Source of the DNA: an uncultured Clostridium sp.
GTDB lineage: Bacteria > Bacillota > Clostridia > Lachnospirales > Lachnospiraceae
Reading direction: 5' to 3'
Length of the DNA: 13,246 nt
Assembly: GCA_945946715.1 (NCBI GenBank)
Contig: CAMEWU010000044.1
Span: 1 to 13,246, forward strand
Below, piece by piece: positions 6,719-13,094 of this stretch. The stretch's first letter is position 1. Each line of letters starts with the position of its first letter. The notes below the pieces were generated by a model, which had not been told where the DNA came from, searched no databases, and saw nothing but the letters and a program-made list of their open reading frames with translations. Made by a program: the position numbers and the translations under genes.

Positions 6719-6738
6719 AATTAGCTGTAAACAAAAGT

Positions 6739-6999
6739 TTAGTGATGCCAGTTTGCCAGAATCGATTGCATCATTTCTACTTTGCGAACTTCTTCCGGCG
6801 TCATATCCTCCTTAAGCGTATCCAGAATAAGTTTGGATTCATCGGGAGTGAATTGTAAACCCTGTTGTTGCATTTTTAAATTTGCCTGCATAAATAAGGG
6901 CATGATAGCATCGGTTCCTTTCCCCTTGCTTGCTTCCATTAAATCCAAAATAATACGGAGCTTAGCAGGGGAAATGTTACGTAATTGTTCATGATTCAT
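6739..6999 (-). CDS. Small hypothetical protein, 86 residues, second gene of an overlapping pair
   Basis: A soluble, helical protein of unknown function, with segments 'SPAKLRIILDLMEASKGKG', 'IMPLFMQANLKMQQQGLQF' and 'TPEEVRKVEMMQSILANW'. I chose ATG at 6999 because an AGGAGG lies 9 bases upstream on the minus strand; the frame extends 14 codons further but with no ribosome binding site. Its start overlaps the end of the upstream 169-residue gene by 11 bp, so translation of the two is likely coupled and the products probably act together. The C-terminal motif 'DESKLILDTLKEDMTPEE' resembles the short helix-turn motifs of small regulatory or structural proteins, but I can assign no family. Confidence 0.75.
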   Translation of the reverse strand: MNHEQLRNISPAKLRIILDLMEASKGKGTDAIMPLFMQANLKMQQQGLQFTPDESKLILDTLKEDMTPEEVRKVEMMQSILANWHH

Positions 7000-7498
7000 A
7001 TAAATCTGCCTCCTGTTCGGATAATATTTGACGAATAGCATCTATCATATCATTTCTGGTATCGGAAGAAAAACCGGAATTATTTTCGCAATTTTCAAAA
7101 AGACTTTTATCTGACGTCATATTTTCTGTAGAGTCCATGGATTTCATGTTATCCATCATCTTGGTTGTAGAATTTATGACATTTGTGTTTTCCATGGTAT
7201 TCATCATACTCATTATATTTTGCATATTTTTCATTTGCCCCATAATATCCACGCCCATAGCCTGACAAAGTGCAGAGAGCAGTTCTTCAGAATTATTGGT
7301 ATTACGGTTTAAACCACAAGCTTCCATACGGGTGGGATTATTAAATACCTGTATAAGAAGTTGAACTTCCTGCATTTTTATTAATAGAGCCAGAGGAAGC
7401 TTTAAGGATGGTTCAACGTAAGGAATCATGGCTTCTAAAATAAGCAGGCTGTTATTGGGGTAAATCGTATCAAGTAAATGGTGAAAAGGTTCTTTCAT
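6989..7498 (-). CDS. Met/Asn-rich hypothetical protein, 169 residues, first gene of an overlapping pair
   Basis: I do not recognise this protein. The N-terminal 60 residues look folded and helical, with hydrophobic stretches 'SLLILEAMIPYVEP' and 'LKLPLALLIKMQEVQLLIQVF'. The middle (about 81-127) is unusually rich in Met and Asn, with 13 Met in 47 residues ('MGQMKNMQNIMSMMNTMEN'), and looks flexible. A C-terminal helix 'NDMIDAIRQILSEQEADLY' closes it. The start at 7498 has AAAGGAT about 5 bases upstream. It lies downstream of the terminator of the Cys-rich gene, so it should have its own promoter; a TACAAT -10-like hexamer lies just upstream on the minus strand, but a -35 match is weak. It overlaps the 86-residue gene by 11 bp. 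Met-rich regions can bind copper, but without His/Cys pairs this is only a speculation. Confidence 0.75.
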   Translation of the reverse strand: MKEPFHHLLDTIYPNNSLLILEAMIPYVEPSLKLPLALLIKMQEVQLLIQVFNNPTRMEACGLNRNTNNSEELLSALCQAMGVDIMGQMKNMQNIMSMMNTMENTNVINSTTKMMDNMKSMDSTENMTSDKSLFENCENNSGFSSDTRNDMIDAIRQILSEQEADLYES

Positions 7499-7584
7499 TT
7501 TCTATCCTTTCCGGCTATTGTACAGCTTCAGTAGAAAGCCAAATATCCTTATTGTTACTATATGCAAATGAAGAAATAAGATTA

Positions 7585-7621
7585 CAAAAATAAAAGGGGA
7601 ACCGCCAAAAGACAGTTCCCC
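7585..7621 (-). terminator. Intrinsic terminator of the Cys-rich gene
   Basis: On the minus strand GGGGAAC (complement of 7615-7621) pairs with GTTCCCC (complement of 7596-7602) around a 12-base loop and is followed by TTTTATTTTTG. It lies about 30 bp after the stop of the Cys/Gly-rich gene and separates it from the downstream 169/86-residue pair. Confidence 0.85.
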
Positions 7622-7652
7622 CTGAAGTGATATCAGGTGTGAGAGCAGATGA

Positions 7653-7901
7653 TTAGCATCCGCATCCGCAGCCACCGTTACCCCAGTTGTTGTTTCCACA
7701 GCCGCAGAATAACAGAATGAGAATGATGATCCAGCATGAATCAAATCCGCCACATCCGTCATTATTTCCGCATCCGCCCCAGCCGCTGTTACCACAGCAG
7801 CAAAGTAATAACAGAATAATGATAATGCAAGAGCAGTTGCCTCCAAAACCTGAAGAACCGCATCCGCAGCCTCCGCATTGTGTTGCTGATAAATCGCTCA
7901 T
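7653..7901 (-). CDS. Cys/Gly-rich small protein with two hydrophobic-Cys repeats
   Basis: An 82-residue protein with 16 Cys and abundant Gly and Asn. It contains two similar units, each a stretch of 8-9 Ile/Leu/Phe residues flanked by Cys ('CSCIIIILLLLCCCG' and 'SCWIIILILLFCGCG') followed by a Gly/Asn/Trp/Cys tail. This suggests an internal duplication. It resembles small Cys- and Gly-rich proteins of Clostridia sometimes annotated as chorion-class high-cysteine proteins, and loosely the short hydrophobic/Gly spore proteins of Bacilli. Function is unknown; a cross-linked surface or spore-coat component, or a small membrane-inserted protein, are inferences. The start is supported by GGAGG 7 bases upstream of the ATG, and the gene has its own terminator. 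Overlapping frames on both strands are by-products of the repetitive sequence. Confidence 0.8.
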   Translation of the reverse strand: MSDLSATQCGGCGCGSSGFGGNCSCIIIILLLLCCCGNSGWGGCGNNDGCGGFDSCWIIILILLFCGCGNNNWGNGGCGCGC

Positions 7902-7902
7902 G

Positions 7903-7934
7903 TCATTGCCTCCAATGATAAGTTTACAATGATA
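7903..7934 (-). promoter_or_regulatory. RBS-in-loop hairpin and direct repeats upstream of the Cys-rich gene
   Basis: On the minus strand TCATTG and CAATGA form a 6-bp stem (7903-7908 with 7913-7918) whose 4-base loop is GAGG, the centre of the ribosome binding site. The octamer TATCATTG occurs twice in direct orientation, 14 bases apart (7913-7920 and 7927-7934 on the plus strand). The repeats lie where a promoter or operator would be expected. Displaying the site in a loop could help or control initiation. Confidence 0.35.
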
Positions 7935-7946
7935 TACTATGCACGA

Positions 7947-7975
7947 TTGCTTGTATTGTTGATTTATGTTATACT
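7947..7975 (+). promoter_or_regulatory. Promoter for the lipoprotein/Zn-ribbon/TPM genes
   Basis: TTGCTT (7947-7952) and TATACT (7970-7975, five of six -10 consensus bases) are separated by 17 bases. Predicted transcription start near 7982 gives a leader of about 30 bases before the lipoprotein start. The 110-bp gap with the divergent Cys-rich gene therefore holds control signals for both directions. Confidence 0.5.
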
Positions 7976-8011
7976 ATTTTAAATTGATTTATGAATTTGG
8001 GAGGTGTTTGT

Positions 8012-8149
8012 GTGAAAAAGAAATGGATGATAATCGGGATGACAGGTGTTTTATTGCTTACATTAGCAGCTTGTTCAAATCCAAAGCGCGATGCAATTGA
8101 TACGAATATACAAGAGCAGATGGAACAGGGAACATTAGACCGTTCTTAA
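8012..8149 (+). CDS. Very small lipoprotein, 45 residues
   Basis: A GTG start preceded by GGGAGGT (7999-8005) at 7-base spacing opens a 45-codon frame ending at TAA 8147-8149. The product begins MKKKWMIIGMTG, followed by a hydrophobic run and a lipobox 'LAAC' with Cys at residue 21, a textbook lipoprotein signal peptide. Cleavage and lipidation would leave a 25-residue mature peptide, charged and Gln/Asp-rich ('NPKRDAIDTNIQEQMEQG'), anchored on the outer face of the membrane. It has a good promoter and no terminator after it, and the Zn-ribbon gene starts 73 bp downstream, so it is probably the first gene of that unit. Function unknown. Its size and GTG start make it easy to miss, but the signal peptide, ribosome binding site and promoter together make it credible. 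Confidence 0.75.
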   Translation: MKKKWMIIGMTGVLLLTLAACSNPKRDAIDTNIQEQMEQGTLDRS

Positions 8150-8222
8150 AAGACATAATGCGAGTGAACACATGGAGCCGTCAGGCAACATAATAGAGTA
8201 AAGGTAGAAGGAGAGCAAAAGG

Positions 8223-9206
8223 ATGCAATTTAAATGTGTAAACTGTGGTGGAAATGTAGTTTATGATCCCAAAAGTGGTAGCATGTTGTGCATGAGCTGT
8301 AATTCTGTTAACACGGAAGAAATTGTAGAACAAGATGACTGTTATGCATGTCCTTCTTGTGGTGCTAAGCTGACCGTGAATGATTTTACATCAGCAACAA
8401 AATGTGAATATTGTGGTTCCTATAATATTATTGATGAGAAGATTACATATCCATACGGACCGGATTTGGTACTGCCATTTCGATTTACGAAAGAACAGGC
8501 AACGGAATTGCTGCGGAAAGAATTCAAGGATAAATTATTCTGTCCAAGTGATTTTCTTTCTCAAAGAACATTAGAAAACTTAGTAGGAGAATATGTGCCA
8601 TTTTGGTTGTACAGTTATGATACGCATGCTGTATGGGATGGAATCGGTACAAAGGTTCGAACTTGGCGAAGTGGTAATACAGAGTATACAGAGACATCAA
8701 AGTTTCAGGTGTACAGGGAAATGAATATTGATTTTAAGCAATTGCCGGTAGATGCGTCAATAAAAATGCCGGATGCTATCATGGATATCATGGAGCCATA
8801 TGAGTATAAAGACTTAGAGGCATTTCAACCAAAATATTTATCTGGTTTTCAGGGAGAGACTTATAATCAGACACCGGATCAGTTAGAGCCACGGGCACGG
8901 GCAAAGGCAGATAAAGATGCAGATTCTTTACTGCGTTCCAGTATGACTGGATATAATAGTCTGACACCAACTCGCAGGGATATTCAGCATCGCCCATCAG
9001 CAAGAGAATTTGCTATGATGCCGGTATGGAAATATGTATACCGGTATCACAATAAGGATTTTGAATACTACATTAACGGGCAGACAGGTAAGGTCTATGG
9101 AAAATTACCAAAAAGTGTAGGAAAAATTCTGTTTTCCGGTGGTACATTATTTGCAGGAATATTACTGTTATTAAAAGTCTTACAGTATGTAGTGGAGGTG
9201 TTCTGA
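8223..9206 (+). CDS. Double zinc-ribbon protein with C-terminal membrane helix
   Basis: A 327-residue protein starting after AAGGAG with 9-base spacing. The N-terminus carries two zinc ribbons: C5/C8 with C23/C26 ('CVNC', 'CMSC') and C43/C46 with C61/C64 ('CPSC', 'CEYC'), plus an extra C40. The middle region has 'LVLPFRFTKEQATELLRKEF' and 'GEYVPFWLYSYD', the pattern of a family of TFIIB-type zinc-ribbon proteins of Firmicutes that are often misannotated as replication or helicase proteins. A probable membrane helix lies near the C-terminus (about 303-325), so it is likely anchored with the ribbons in the cytoplasm. The next gene, a TPM-domain membrane protein, starts 1 bp after its stop, which implies coupled expression and a shared role. 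The exact function is not known; no catalytic motif is visible. Confidence 0.88.
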   Translation: MQFKCVNCGGNVVYDPKSGSMLCMSCNSVNTEEIVEQDDCYACPSCGAKLTVNDFTSATKCEYCGSYNIIDEKITYPYGPDLVLPFRFTKEQATELLRKEFKDKLFCPSDFLSQRTLENLVGEYVPFWLYSYDTHAVWDGIGTKVRTWRSGNTEYTETSKFQVYREMNIDFKQLPVDASIKMPDAIMDIMEPYEYKDLEAFQPKYLSGFQGETYNQTPDQLEPRARAKADKDADSLLRSSMTGYNSLTPTRRDIQHRPSAREFAMMPVWKYVYRYHNKDFEYYINGQTGKVYGKLPKSVGKILFSGGTLFAGILLLLKVLQYVVEVF

Positions 9207-9207
9207 T

Positions 9208-10092
9208 ATGAAGAAATTCAAACGATTTTTAATAATTCTTTGCTGCATTATTGCTGTGTTGGCTATTTTACCTACAGTGCTATTCCAAGGTCTGCTGGCA
9301 ACCAGAAAGCATTCTGTGGGAGAAAGAAATAATAATGTGTGTACTACAGAACGTCGGGTGTTTGATTATGCAGATGTATTAACAGACCGACAGGAGAAAA
9401 AGCTTCAGAATCTAATCGATAAAAGGCAGAGACAACTGGGACTGGATATTGTAATTGTAACAATAGATGAAAATGTAGGAAGTGATCCTTATAATGCATC
9501 TCACAATATGACAATTCAGTTTGCCAAAGATTTTTACAAATATTTTGAGTTTGGTTACGATGGACCAACCGGAAGTGGAATGATTTATGTAGATAACTGG
9601 TATGACTTGAATGGATACGCAGAATCTGCATGTCTGGCACATGAAGGAGTCAGTTCTTCTGATATTTACGATCGGGCATATAAGGTATATCTGAATAATG
9701 ATAACTTATTGGAACTGGAAAATGATGTCTGGGAATATTCAAATACCAATCCATATAGAAGTTATCGGCGTTTTGTGAATCATTTGGCGTCAGATATAGT
9801 AGGCCCTAATATGATTGAGCTACATATATCAGATGTCTGGACCGTATTGTTGCCACTGCTGATTGCTGGAATCTTTGTACTGGCTAATCTGGGTAAAAAG
9901 CTTGGTAAGAAGACTACGAATGCCAATACATATGTGGAAGGCGGGCATGCAGATATTGTTGCAAAACGGGATATTTTCCTTTCAAAGCATACCACATCCC
10001 GTCATATTGAATCCTCTAGCGGTGGAGGCGGTGGCGGAGGCCACAGCAGTGGCGGTGGAGGCGGTTTCAGTGGCGGCGGAGGCCGACATTAA
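9208..10092 (+). CDS. TPM-domain membrane protein with Gly-rich tail (YgcG-like)
   Basis: A 294-residue protein. A signal peptide or N-terminal membrane helix (about 7-28) is followed by a TPM domain (about 51-190). Hallmarks are 'VFDYADVLTDRQEKKLQNLI', 'LGLDIVIVTIDE' and 'GSGMIYVD', although the usual run of small residues after this is altered. A second membrane helix (about 211-228) leads to a cytoplasmic-side linker and a C-terminus of Gly, Ser and His ('SSGGGGGGGHSSGGGG', ending 'GGGGRH'), the tail commonly seen in YgcG-type TPM proteins. TPM domains lie outside the cytoplasmic membrane; proposed roles include phosphatase activity and membrane-protein quality control, unproven here. The ribosome binding site GGAGG lies inside the end of the Zn-ribbon gene, and the stop-to-start gap is 1 bp, so the two are surely coexpressed. 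Confidence 0.9.
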   Translation: MKKFKRFLIILCCIIAVLAILPTVLFQGLLATRKHSVGERNNNVCTTERRVFDYADVLTDRQEKKLQNLIDKRQRQLGLDIVIVTIDENVGSDPYNASHNMTIQFAKDFYKYFEFGYDGPTGSGMIYVDNWYDLNGYAESACLAHEGVSSSDIYDRAYKVYLNNDNLLELENDVWEYSNTNPYRSYRRFVNHLASDIVGPNMIELHISDVWTVLLPLLIAGIFVLANLGKKLGKKTTNANTYVEGGHADIVAKRDIFLSKHTTSRHIESSSGGGGGGGHSSGGGGGFSGGGGRH

Positions 10093-10103
10093 TATCGTTT
10101 CAA

Positions 10104-10143
10104 AACCTTATAGAAATCCATGAAAATGTGGTTGCATAAGGTT
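10104..10143 (+). repeat. Inverted repeat spanning the -35 region of the kinase promoter
   Basis: AACCTTAT (10104-10111) and ATAAGGTT (10136-10143) form an 8-bp perfect inverted repeat, with an imperfect inner CCAT/GTGG stem in the loop. The right arm overlaps the -35 TTGCAT (10132-10137). It lies just after the TPM gene. No T-run follows, so it is a weak terminator candidate; it may be an operator or chance. Confidence 0.3.
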
Positions 10144-10160
10144 AAAATATATGCTAAACT
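10132..10160 (+). promoter_or_regulatory. Promoter for the P-loop kinase gene
   Basis: TTGCAT (10132-10137) and TAAACT (10155-10160) are separated by 17 bases, and the -10 is preceded by TGC, an extended -10 element. Start of transcription near 10167 gives a leader of about 30 bases. Confidence 0.45.
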
Positions 10161-10197
10161 TTCTTTCAGTAGTGAAAAATTACCAGGAGGAACAACA

Positions 10198-10764
10198 ATG
10201 AAACACTTAATATTAGTTACTTCACCACCAGCATGTGGAAAGACTCACGTGACAAGACAATTGGCGAAGGCATTAACAAATTGTGTATATCTTGATAAAG
10301 ATACATTGATTGTACTTTCAAAGCAGATATTTAAAGTGGCAAATCAGGAATACAATCGTTCTTCTGATTTCTTTCAAAAAGAAATTCGGGATTATGAGTA
10401 TTATGCTATCTTAGATATTGCAATGGAAGCGTTGGAATATAATGATACTGTATTAATCAATGCACCTTTTACTGATGAAATCCGGGATGACGAGTATTTG
10501 AATAAGTTGCGGGAACGATTATCTAAAAAGGGAGCGGAACTTGTAGTTGTCTGGGTTAATACTTCTATTGAAGTTTGTCATCAAAGAATGATTAAGAGAA
10601 ATTCAGATCGTGATACGTGGAAGCTGGAACACTGGGATGAATATGTAGCATCTCAGAACTATAATCCACCTACCAATATCAAAGAACTGATTATATTTGA
10701 GAACTCTTCTGAAGAAGAATTTGAAGAATCAATTCGGTCAACAGTAAAGAAACTGAGAGGTTAA
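10198..10764 (+). CDS. P-loop ATPase/kinase-like protein (AAA_33-type)
   Basis: A 188-residue soluble protein. The start at 10198 is set by AGGAGG 7 bases upstream; an in-frame ATG 26 codons earlier lies in promoter sequence and lacks a site. 'ILVTSPPACGKTHVTRQLA' is the nucleotide-binding loop, with Ser in place of the usual first Gly/Ala but intact Gly-Lys-Thr. 'VYLDKDTLI' has the acidic residue expected after the second strand, 'TVLINAPF' is the Walker-B-like strand, and 'IEVCHQRMIKRNSDRDTWKLEHWDEY' resembles the LID region with Arg residues near the phosphates. This fits AAA_33/zeta-toxin/gluconate-kinase-like small P-loop kinases. Substrate unknown. It stands alone between its own promoter and terminator. 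The gene is not paired with a recognisable antitoxin. Confidence 0.85.
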   Translation: MKHLILVTSPPACGKTHVTRQLAKALTNCVYLDKDTLIVLSKQIFKVANQEYNRSSDFFQKEIRDYEYYAILDIAMEALEYNDTVLINAPFTDEIRDDEYLNKLRERLSKKGAELVVVWVNTSIEVCHQRMIKRNSDRDTWKLEHWDEYVASQNYNPPTNIKELIIFENSSEEEFEESIRSTVKKLRG

Positions 10765-10777
10765 TTGTAAGAATATA

Positions 10778-10820
10778 AGCTGTCATGAATGAGAATTCAT
10801 TTATGACAGCTTTTTCTTTT
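10778..10820 (+). terminator. Intrinsic terminator after the P-loop kinase gene
   Basis: AGCTGTCAT (10778-10786) pairs with ATGACAGCT (10803-10811), extended inside by AATGA/TCATT, and is followed by TTTTCTTTT. It begins about 14 bp after the stop. Confidence 0.9.
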
Positions 10821-10824
10821 GACA

Positions 10825-10853
10825 TTGCTGGAATGAAAAAATCAGAGTATAAT
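10825..10853 (+). promoter_or_regulatory. Promoter for the AEC transporter/deoB/pdp operon
   Basis: TATAAT (10848-10853) is a perfect -10. TTGCTG (10825-10830) lies 17 bases upstream. A perfect -35 TTGACA (10819-10824) abuts it but would need a 23-base spacer, too long for the usual enzyme. The leader would be about 60 bases. The region begins directly after the kinase terminator. Confidence 0.5.
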
Positions 10854-10920
10854 GCATGATAGGAATATACATAGAGAGAAACAAAACACATAGACAGGTT
10901 AATAGTAGAAGGATTCAGTT

Positions 10921-11877
10921 ATGGATAGTTTTATATATAGTTTAAATGCCACTGTACCGGTTTTTACCGTTATGATTGCAGGTTATATCTTTCGAAGAAT
11001 TGGATTATTAAGTGAAGAATTTGTTACAGTGGCTAATAAGTTTGTGTTTAAGGTATGTCTGCCTTGTATGCTGTTTTTAGACTTATGGTCTACGGATATC
11101 CGGCATAATTTTGATGGAAAATATATAGGTTTTTGTGCTGTAGTAACCTTAATCAGCATTTTAACTATCTGGGGGTTGGCAAAACTATGTTTAAAAGATA
11201 AAACAGAGGTCGGAGCGTTTGTACAGGCTGCATACCGTAGCAGTGCAGCGATTCTGGGAATAGCGTTTATTCAGAATATCTATGGTGATTCTGGTATGGG
11301 TCCTCTGATGATTATTGGTTCTGTACCTTTGTATAATATTTTTGCAGTTTTGATTCTGACATTAGAAAGTATTGAAGAATCCATTCGACAGGAGAGAGGA
11401 AGAATTAAGACAACCTGCCTGGGTATTTTGAAAAATCCAATTATTATTGGTATTGTTCTGGGAATTCTGGCATCGTTAATTCAATTGAAACTACCTCATA
11501 TGCTGGAAAAAAGTATTTCATACATGGGTAATATGGCATCTCCATTGGCTTTGATTGCAATTGGAGCCGGTTTTGAAGGAAAAAAGGCATTAGGAAAAAT
11601 AAAACCGGCAGTGATTGCCAGCTTTATTAAGTTAATTGGTTTGGCATCTGTATTTTTACCGATAGCGGTCTGGCTTGGATTCCGGGATCAAAAGCTGTTG
11701 GCTTTAATTATTATGCTTGGTTCTCCAACTACGCCAACCGCATATATTATGGCAAAGAATATGTATGGAGATGATGTGTTAAGTTCCAGTGTAATTGTTC
11801 TGACGACTTTGCTATCGGCAGTGACTTTAACGGTTTGGATTTTCTTAATGCGGTATTTTGGATTCATTGCAGGTTAA
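10921..11877 (+). CDS. AEC-family transporter (auxin efflux carrier fold)
   Basis: A 318-residue integral membrane protein with about ten hydrophobic helices, typical of bacterial AEC permeases. Early 'TVPVFTVMIAGYIFRRIGLLSEEFV' is the characteristic N-terminal helix pair, and 'LPCMLFLDLW' carries the helix-breaking Pro of the first repeat. The second half contains 'GNMASPLALIAIGAGFEGK' and 'LGSPTTPTAYIMAKNMYGDD', both common in this family, and the C-terminus ends in a hydrophobic helix. The start has GAAGGA 7 bases upstream. AEC members export or import organic acids or related solutes; the substrate here is not shown. deoB starts 26 bp after its stop with no terminator between, so it heads a probable operon with nucleoside-catabolism genes. 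Confidence 0.93.
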   Translation: MDSFIYSLNATVPVFTVMIAGYIFRRIGLLSEEFVTVANKFVFKVCLPCMLFLDLWSTDIRHNFDGKYIGFCAVVTLISILTIWGLAKLCLKDKTEVGAFVQAAYRSSAAILGIAFIQNIYGDSGMGPLMIIGSVPLYNIFAVLILTLESIEESIRQERGRIKTTCLGILKNPIIIGIVLGILASLIQLKLPHMLEKSISYMGNMASPLALIAIGAGFEGKKALGKIKPAVIASFIKLIGLASVFLPIAVWLGFRDQKLLALIIMLGSPTTPTAYIMAKNMYGDDVLSSSVIVLTTLLSAVTLTVWIFLMRYFGFIAG

Positions 11878-11903
11878 GGAAAATAAAATTGAGGAGGGAT
11901 TCT

Positions 11904-13094
11904 ATGATTCAACGTGTAATATGGATTGTATTAGATAGTGTTGGTATGGGTGCGTTGCCGGATGCAGGGGAGTTTGGAGATGCAGGAGCAAATACCATTG
12001 CTCATACAGTTGAAGTTTGTGGGGGATTGAAGCTTCCTAATTTGCAAAAACTGGGATATGGAAATATAGATGGTATGTCAGGGATAGCTCCGGTATCTCA
12101 GCCGGTGGGAGCATATGGAAGATTACAGGAATGTTCCAGAGGAAAGGATACTACCATTGGACATTGGGAAATGATAGGAATTTATACCAAAGAGCCATTT
12201 CCAACCTATCCGGACGGATTCCCGGAATCATTAATGGAGGAGTTTTTAAAACAAACCGGTTGTAAAGGGTATTTAGGAAATTGTGTAGCATCCGGCACCC
12301 AGATTATTCAGGAATTAGGTGAGGAACATATTCGCACCGGATATCCGATTATCTATACATCTGCAGATAGTGTGTTCCAGGTAGCTGCTTGTGAATCGGT
12401 AATTTCACCGGAAAGGTTATATGAGATATGTAGAACTGCTCGGAAATTATTACAGGGAGAGCATAATGTTGCCAGAGTCATTGCCCGACCATTTGTGAAA
12501 GAAGAAAATACTTTTGTTCGTACTGCCAATCGAAGGGATTTTTCAAGAAAACCTTCGGAGGAAAATCTATTGTCCTATTTAAAAAATGCGGGAATATCGG
12601 TAGCTGCTGTAGGAAAAATCGAGGATATCTTTGATGGAGTAGGAATTACAATGGCTGTTCATACAAAGGATAATATGGATGGTATGGATCAGACAATCAA
12701 TTATATGAAACAGATTTCCACCGGATTGATTTTTACAAATCTGGTAGAATTTGATTCTAAATGGGGACATCGAAGAGATGCACATGGATATGGAGCAGGA
12801 TTAGAGGCATTTGATGTACGACTACAGGAACTGTTGGCAGAATTAAGAACGGATGATTTGCTGGTTATTACTGCAGATCATGGTTGTGACCCTACTTATA
12901 CAGGAACGGATCATACCAGAGAATATGTGCCTGTACTTTGGTATAGTAAGAATCCGGATTTTGAAGCAGGAAAGAACTTGCATACAGGCACCTCATTTGC
13001 TGATATTGGACAGACCATTGCAGATATATTCCAGGTGCAGAAGCTTGCAATTGGGGAAAGCCGAAAGGAGGTATTATTCCATGAATATGTATGA
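11904..13094 (+). CDS. deoB: Phosphopentomutase
   Basis: A 396-residue alkaline-phosphatase-superfamily enzyme that interconverts ribose- or deoxyribose-1-phosphate and the 5-phosphate, in the cytosol. I start it at ATG 11904, where GAGGAGG lies 6 bases upstream; the open frame 23 codons earlier overlaps the transporter gene and lacks a site. Visible residues fit the Bacillus enzyme: metal ligand D11 in 'IVLDSVGMG', nucleophile T83 in '[10 protein letters not shown]', '[11 protein letters not shown]', '[14 protein letters not shown]', and the metal site residues in '[14 protein letters not shown]' and '[16 protein letters not shown]'. Length is normal for the family. The stop overlaps the next gene by 14 bp, indicating translational coupling with pyrimidine-nucleoside phosphorylase. 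Position 85 is Ile where the Bacillus enzyme has Thr, which I believe is common in clostridia. Confidence 0.97.
   Translation: MIQRVIWIVLDSVGMGALPDAGEFGDAGANTIAHTVEVCGGLKLPNLQKLGYGNIDGMSGIAPVSQPVGAYGRLQECSRGKDTTIGHWEMIGIYTKEPFPTYPDGFPESLMEEFLKQTGCKGYLGNCVASGTQIIQELGEEHIRTGYPIIYTSADSVFQVAACESVISPERLYEICRTARKLLQGEHNVARVIARPFVKEENTFVRTANRRDFSRKPSEENLLSYLKNAGISVAAVGKIEDIFDGVGITMAVHTKDNMDGMDQTINYMKQISTGLIFTNLVEFDSKWGHRRDAHGYGAGLEAFDVRLQELLAELRTDDLLVITADHGCDPTYTGTDHTREYVPVLWYSKNPDFEAGKNLHTGTSFADIGQTIADIFQVQKLAIGESRKEVLFHEYV

Noticed and set aside
7502..7932. Open frames overlapping the Cys-rich gene in another minus-strand frame and on the plus strand
   Set aside because: They mirror the GC-rich repeat codons, have no suitable ribosome binding sites, one runs through the terminator, and the products look like low-complexity by-products.
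10015..10092. Gly-rich repetitive 3' end of the TPM gene as a DNA repeat or recombination site
   Set aside because: It is simply the GGC/GGT-rich coding of the Gly-rich tail common to YgcG-type TPM proteins.
10819..10853. Perfect TTGACA -35 ahead of a perfect TATAAT
   Set aside because: The spacer is 23 bases, too long for the usual promoter geometry; TTGCTG at 17 bases was preferred.
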